64,000 nucleotides of DNA from Cheilinus undulatus (Eukaryota; Chordata; Actinopteri; Labriformes; Labridae), in NCBI RefSeq assembly GCF_018320785.1, contig NC_054867.1, positions 26,415,855 through 26,479,854 on the forward strand, written 5' to 3'. The position numbers and the translations under genes are program-made. Below are positions 59,601 through 64,000 of the stretch, piece by piece. Numbering within the stretch: position 1 is the first letter of the stretch; every line of letters begins with the position of its first letter. A model generated the notes under the pieces. That model saw only the letters and a list, made by a program, of their open reading frames with translations. It did no database searches and had not been told where the DNA came from.

Positions 59601-62600
59601 AACTCCCTTGAGCTTTCATCTAGTGTTAAAAGGCTCTACTTGACTTGGCTCTGCCAGCTATGTCTTTTGTGTTACACGTGTTTTTATATTTTATCAAGTT
59701 GCAAAGACCTTTTGTGTCTTTTACACTATTGCGAAACGAGGAAAATTCCCCCCTTAGGTACAAAAAGTATAATCCAAACTGCAGTTGAAATCACATACTG
59801 TGCCACCAATTTCTGTGCAGAAGCCACCAGTAAAAGCATCGTACACAACATAATTCATGGTGGTCTGCAGAACTGTTCTACACACTAAGACTTGAAAGAT
59901 TTATGCACAACTGCTGTGAATGACATAAAACGACAGCTTTAGATGTTGTTAGATTTCTAGTGTTCTGGGCTATTGCCCCCCAGTTGACTGCTGATTTGGA
60001 TGATATATGTCTCATCAGATACCCCATCCACTACAATAATTTTAAATGCAGAATTGGAGTGAATCCCATCCTTGCAAAAAAACACAACACAGTAAGTCTG
60101 CCCCCTATTAGCCCTGAAGAAAGGGTTATTTAGATGTCCGTTTAAATTTGAAATCTGACACACACACTGGGAGTCCAATATGTGGAAACAGGGATAGATA
60201 TTCTAGCCCGATACTGTCAAAGACGCCTTATTGAATTTATGCTCCTCTGGGAATCCTCCAAGAGGCAGAGGGGTCAATCACTGATGGTAACATCTGGCTG
60301 ATGGTTAGTGTTACTGACATGGTTCGTTTCAAAATCATTGAATTGTATTCTTCTGCATGTGGGAGTGAGTGTGTGACTAATTAACATATATGAGTCTAAT
60401 TATGGTGTGGAAATGCAGATGTAATCTGTGCACTGAAAGAAAGTAGCATCAGGGCAGATTGGTGACAGATCTGGTGAGAGAATAGATGGTGAGATGTGCT
60501 GGGAGAGTGAGACAGAGGGTGAAACAGAGGGGGAGGGAGAGAGTAACTGACCATAAAGCAGGTTGATTAGATTACAGAGCTTAGACCAACATGGGCCATT
60601 TATTACACAGAAAGCTAGGCCTCTGCAGTGAAAGCAATGCAGACGTGCAAGGAGGAAAATCAAGTGTGATTGTGAATTAAAAAAAAAAAAAACTAGCTCT
60701 ACAAACACCAGCTGCATTAGGAAGAGGAAACCCAAAGTCAAATACAACCAGAGACAGTTCTCAGTGCTGATAAAAATCACACCTGATGATTTCTGGGAGA
60801 CATAAAGTCAGTGTATTTTAGAGAGGAAGAAAAAACTTGGCACAGTATGTTGTATCTTTTGTGTGTGATGTGTCCCACTGTAGAGTATGTAAAGGATAAA
60901 AGGTACAAGGCAACACAGATGAAATGAAGGGGAGAAAGTGCCACACCCAGGTGCCACAGAGCATGCTCAGAATTACGTCAACTTTATATGAGATTTGCAG
61001 CTTCTCTGCACACCACAATTAAAATGACTACAGTCACACACAAAGAGGAACACACACTCTCTCTTCCCTTCTCTGCAGAAAGACATGATGTTACCTCACA
61101 GAACATAACCAATATTTGTGTTACATTGATATGCAACACTGGAGGCTATCAGACAAGCCGATGAGCATATTAGTGCATGCTTGCCAAGTCTTTGTGAGTT
61201 AATCTTCCTCTCTGCAGTTGATTTAGCTGTAATTTAAGTTTATAACTGCTTATCATAACTTTACAGTAAAGCTTAATAGTGAACTGTAACTGTAGAAACA
61301 AATGGGATTGATGTATTTCATGTATATATTTAGATAGATAATAAACTCTATAATGCATGACTGTTTATTTTACAGGACAATGTTTTTCAAAGTGGAGGCC
61401 TGGGCCCCTGGGGGTCACAGAAACTAGGAGTGAAGAGGGAGGAAATTAAACAAAAACAAAAAGGAACTTTAAAGTAAACACAAGATACTAGTGCCCTACT
61501 GAAAGAATAAGCACTAAGAAAAAAAATCCCTAAACTTAATTATTTCCTTAATATTGGCCCCCACAAGTCAACCCGTTGCTCAATGGGCAGTAAAAGGCCA
61601 ACATTTCACTAAAGGCCAGCACAGGCTACATGATGTTAGCACAATTACAGCCCCACCCAACAGCTGTAGGAGCTAAGGATCCGTTGGCCCAGAAAATCTG
61701 CTATTTCATCCTGTGTCTAGTGCCATTCATCTAGTGTGTCATAGTAAATGACAATCAAGGACACATCTGACTCCTCAACACTGCTTTCTACCTCCCAACA
61801 GAAAGTATAGCCTGTTTGAGTTTTGCACTGCCTCCTATATCTACTGTGACTAGCTGACTAGCTGCCTTATTTGTACAAATATTTACATCTTGTCAAGACT
61901 CTAACCAATAATAATAAATGTCCTACAGTAAAGACAATAACACAACATGCATAAACCAAACACGTTTTATTGCCTGACTGAAATGTGCGGCTGTTTCCAG
62001 TAGCATGTTAGCTAGCTAGTAGATACTGATCTTCACTGTCATGCTATCAGTATCAAATCATAGACCCAACAAACATTGCTGATGAAAGCCATCTGACAGC
62101 AGTTTATACTACTATGACATGAATAGCCTACATCTGTACAACACAGGATATTCACAGTAGCACAGGTCCCTGCTGTCATTTTTAAGTGTCCATCGTTCCA
62201 CACTCTATTCTTCCATGGTTTTAAGTGCACAAGTAGTACACTGCATTTGATTATTCTTCTCAGCATAAATACAATTTGTGCACATATGCACTCAAGATTT
62301 ATGAATCTTATATAAATATTCAGAATAACAGAAGTCTGAGATTTGAACCCACCAACTGAACATCATAAGGAATTACAAGGAAGATTTTTTAATAGTATCA
62401 AGGAAACATTAAAAAATGGTATGTTTGATTTTTGATTTATGTCAGTGTTATGTGCAAAGAATTTAAGAAATTTTGCATGAAGAGAGGAGTCCTCACTAAA
62501 GGAGCTTTAAACTGCATTTTTACTGACAAATGGAGAAGAATCAGTATTAATGATTTGGTAACTGTACTCAGTGATGCTGCAACAGCTAACTTAATACTTC

Positions 62601-63300
62601 TTTACTTATAGACACTCTTCTTTATCCACACTCCTTTTCAGCTCCTCATTTAGACTCCATATATCTTTATATATATATATATAAAAAAATCATTGTTTCT
62701 CGGCAATACCCAACAGAGTTGTCTGACCACTCACACTCTAACAGGGATTACAGGATCTAATGCTTTTCAAAGGATAGAATAACTGCGGAGTCATGGTTCT
62801 GTCCCAGACGCCCAGAATATCAATAAATTCTTCCATTACTGTAAAAGGAGAGAGAGAGACAAAGAGACAGAAAGGAGAGAGGAAAGCAGATGGAGAAAAT
62901 AATCAGATCAATGTGTGCATGCTTATTTAATTTAGGCTAAAATTTCACAGTTTCCTTTTAGAAGTAACATAATCCTCGACAAACATGTTTGATAGTAAAG
63001 TTAAGAGAGAAATGATACATACTGAAATCACATGGAGAAATGACATTAGAAGCTGACTTAGTGACTGCTAGCTGGTGCAAAGTGTCACCGGGTGCATGAA
63101 TCTCTGTGGTGAGGAGGAGTAGGCATGAGGAGACATCTTTAGTAATGTGGAAGCTTGTCTGGCCTCATGCCAAGTGCTCTGGTTAAAAGGGTGGAGCTGT
63201 CGAGACAGAGAGGAAGACAGAGCAACAGAAAGGCTGGGTAGGGAGTGGCCAAAGCCTGAATGCTGATGAGTGATGGAGAGAGGAAGGGTGCATGTGGGTG
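59600..63300. other. Intergenic DNA before the intermediate filament gene
   Basis: No gene recognised. It includes a short (TA)n run near 62669 and purine-rich simple sequence at 60480-60545 and 62846-62885. The stretch 61385-61700 ('caaagtggaggcctgggcccctgggggtcac') may be a decayed DNA element. Confidence 0.4.
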
Positions 63301-63346
63301 GGGTGAGGAGGAGAGGCGTAAGGGCGGTGGGACAGCTGACTTAGGG

Positions 63347-63354
63347 CATAAAAG
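63347..63354 (+). promoter_or_regulatory. TATA-like box of the intermediate filament gene
   Basis: CATAAAAG lies about 100 bases upstream of the start codon, which allows a 5' UTR of roughly 70-75 bases. A CAGCTG E-box sits close upstream at 63333-63338. Inferred from motif and spacing only. Confidence 0.5.
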
Positions 63355-63451
63355 CCCCCCACACTCTCCTGTCTGATGTCCTGTTGCCTCACGAGCATCT
63401 CCAGCCTCCAGCTCTTCATCTTTTCTTTGCGAGAACAGAACAAGACCAACC

Positions 63452-64000
63452 ATGAGCTCTTCTATGCATACCTCCACCTCCTACAGGCGCACCTTCGGGA
63501 GCCCTCACCCCCACCCCATCTCCATATCTTCCTATTCTTCTGTTTCCTCCCGTATGCCTGTTTCCTCTGGGCGCTACATGCGTTCGATGTCCCCTGTGGT
63601 AGCATCCCGCTCCACCACCTACCACCAATCGCGCTCCCGCCCCAGCGCACAGCCCCCTCGCCTCACCTACGACAAGGTGGACTTCACCCTGGCCGAGGCC
63701 ATTAACCAGGAGTTCCTCACCACCCGTAGTAACGAGAAGGCCGAGTTGCAGGAGCTCAACGACCGCTTCGCCAGCTTCATCGAGAAGGTGCGCTACCTGG
63801 AGCAGCAGAATGGGTCGCTGCAACAGGAGCTCAACCAGTTCAAGGGCCAGCAGCAGCATGGGCAGCCTAACCGTGCCTCTGAGCTCTTCCAGGAGGAGCT
63901 GAGGGAGATGAGGCGCCATATGGACGACGTCGGGAAGGAGAGGGACCAGTACTTGCTAGAGAGGGACAACCTGGCTGAGGACGTCAACCTGCTCAAACAA
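63452..64000 (+). CDS. prph: Type III intermediate filament protein, peripherin/plasticin-like, first exon, cut by window end
   Basis: The frame from ATG 63452 runs open for 183 codons to the edge. It encodes a filament subunit of the cytoplasm. The head holds the type III signature TSYRRTFGSP (residues 8-17) and is Ser/Arg-rich. The rod starts with VDFTLAEAINQEFLTTRSNE, then LQELNDRFASFIEKVRYLEQ (coil 1A start) and coil 1B with LFQEELREMRRHMDDVGKER and ERDNLAEDVNLLKQ. The 'ERD...ERDNLAED' pattern and ASFIEKVR favour peripherin/plasticin over desmin (ERDNLLDD) and vimentin, and PRPH lies on human 12q13 with PMEL and CDK2. Desmin remains possible. The initiator ATG is the first in this frame, with the head motif close behind it. 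Confidence 0.8.
   Translation, partial: MSSSMHTSTSYRRTFGSPHPHPISISSYSSVSSRMPVSSGRYMRSMSPVVASRSTTYHQSRSRPSAQPPRLTYDKVDFTLAEAINQEFLTTRSNEKAELQELNDRFASFIEKVRYLEQQNGSLQQELNQFKGQQQHGQPNRASELFQEELREMRRHMDDVGKERDQYLLERDNLAEDVNLLKQ

Noticed and set aside
63376-63996. Other ORFs overlapping the intermediate filament exon (109 aa on plus, 167 and 67 aa on minus)
   Set aside because: Shadows of the GC-rich real frame from 63452, which encodes the unmistakable head and rod start.

Overview
The window is nuclear DNA from a ray-finned fish, most likely a spiny-rayed (percomorph) teleost. It carries split vertebrate genes with GT-AG introns, several Tc1-type transposons, hAT-type elements, tRNA-derived SINE remnants and LINE fragments. 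Nothing suggests bacterial or organellar DNA. Four genes can be read completely by joining exons, and a fifth is cut by the right edge.

Layout: (1) 618-17703, minus strand: avil (advillin), 19 coding exons, 817 residues, with introns full of transposons and a pentanucleotide satellite. (2) 17.7-25.6 kb: intergenic, with SINE-like and LINE remnants. (3) 25638-30182, plus strand: olfml3 (olfactomedin-like 3), 3 exons, 389 residues, with a decayed Tc1 in intron 1. (4) 30.2-36.5 kb: a minisatellite-bearing dispersed repeat and two deleted Tc1 elements. (5) 37428-41334, minus strand: cdk2, 7 exons, exactly 298 residues. (6) 41.3-46.4 kb: the shared upstream region of cdk2 and pmel, including an E2F-type site. 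(7) 46432-54995, plus strand: pmel (premelanosome protein), 12 exons, 756 residues, with an unusual Ala/Val/Asp/Glu-rich exon 7. (8) 55-63.3 kb: gene-poor, with a 540 bp MITE and a C/T-rich block. (9) 63452 to the right edge, plus strand: first exon of a type III intermediate filament gene, most like peripherin/plasticin.

The divergent cdk2/pmel pair keeps the arrangement known at human 12q13. AVIL, PMEL, CDK2 and PRPH all lie on human 12q13-14, so most of this window looks like a fish counterpart of that region. The genes are not one pathway: advillin is an actin-bundling protein, OLFML3 a secreted matrix protein, CDK2 a cell-cycle kinase, PMEL the melanosome amyloid and the last gene a filament protein.

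No new molecular system was found. The best leads are the recoded PMEL repeat domain, a nested hAT/foldback MITE with readable target-site duplications, a perfect 38 bp palindrome inside a Tc1 derivative, two inverted copies of a minisatellite-bearing repeat, and a roughly 3 kb pentanucleotide satellite split by a hAT element.
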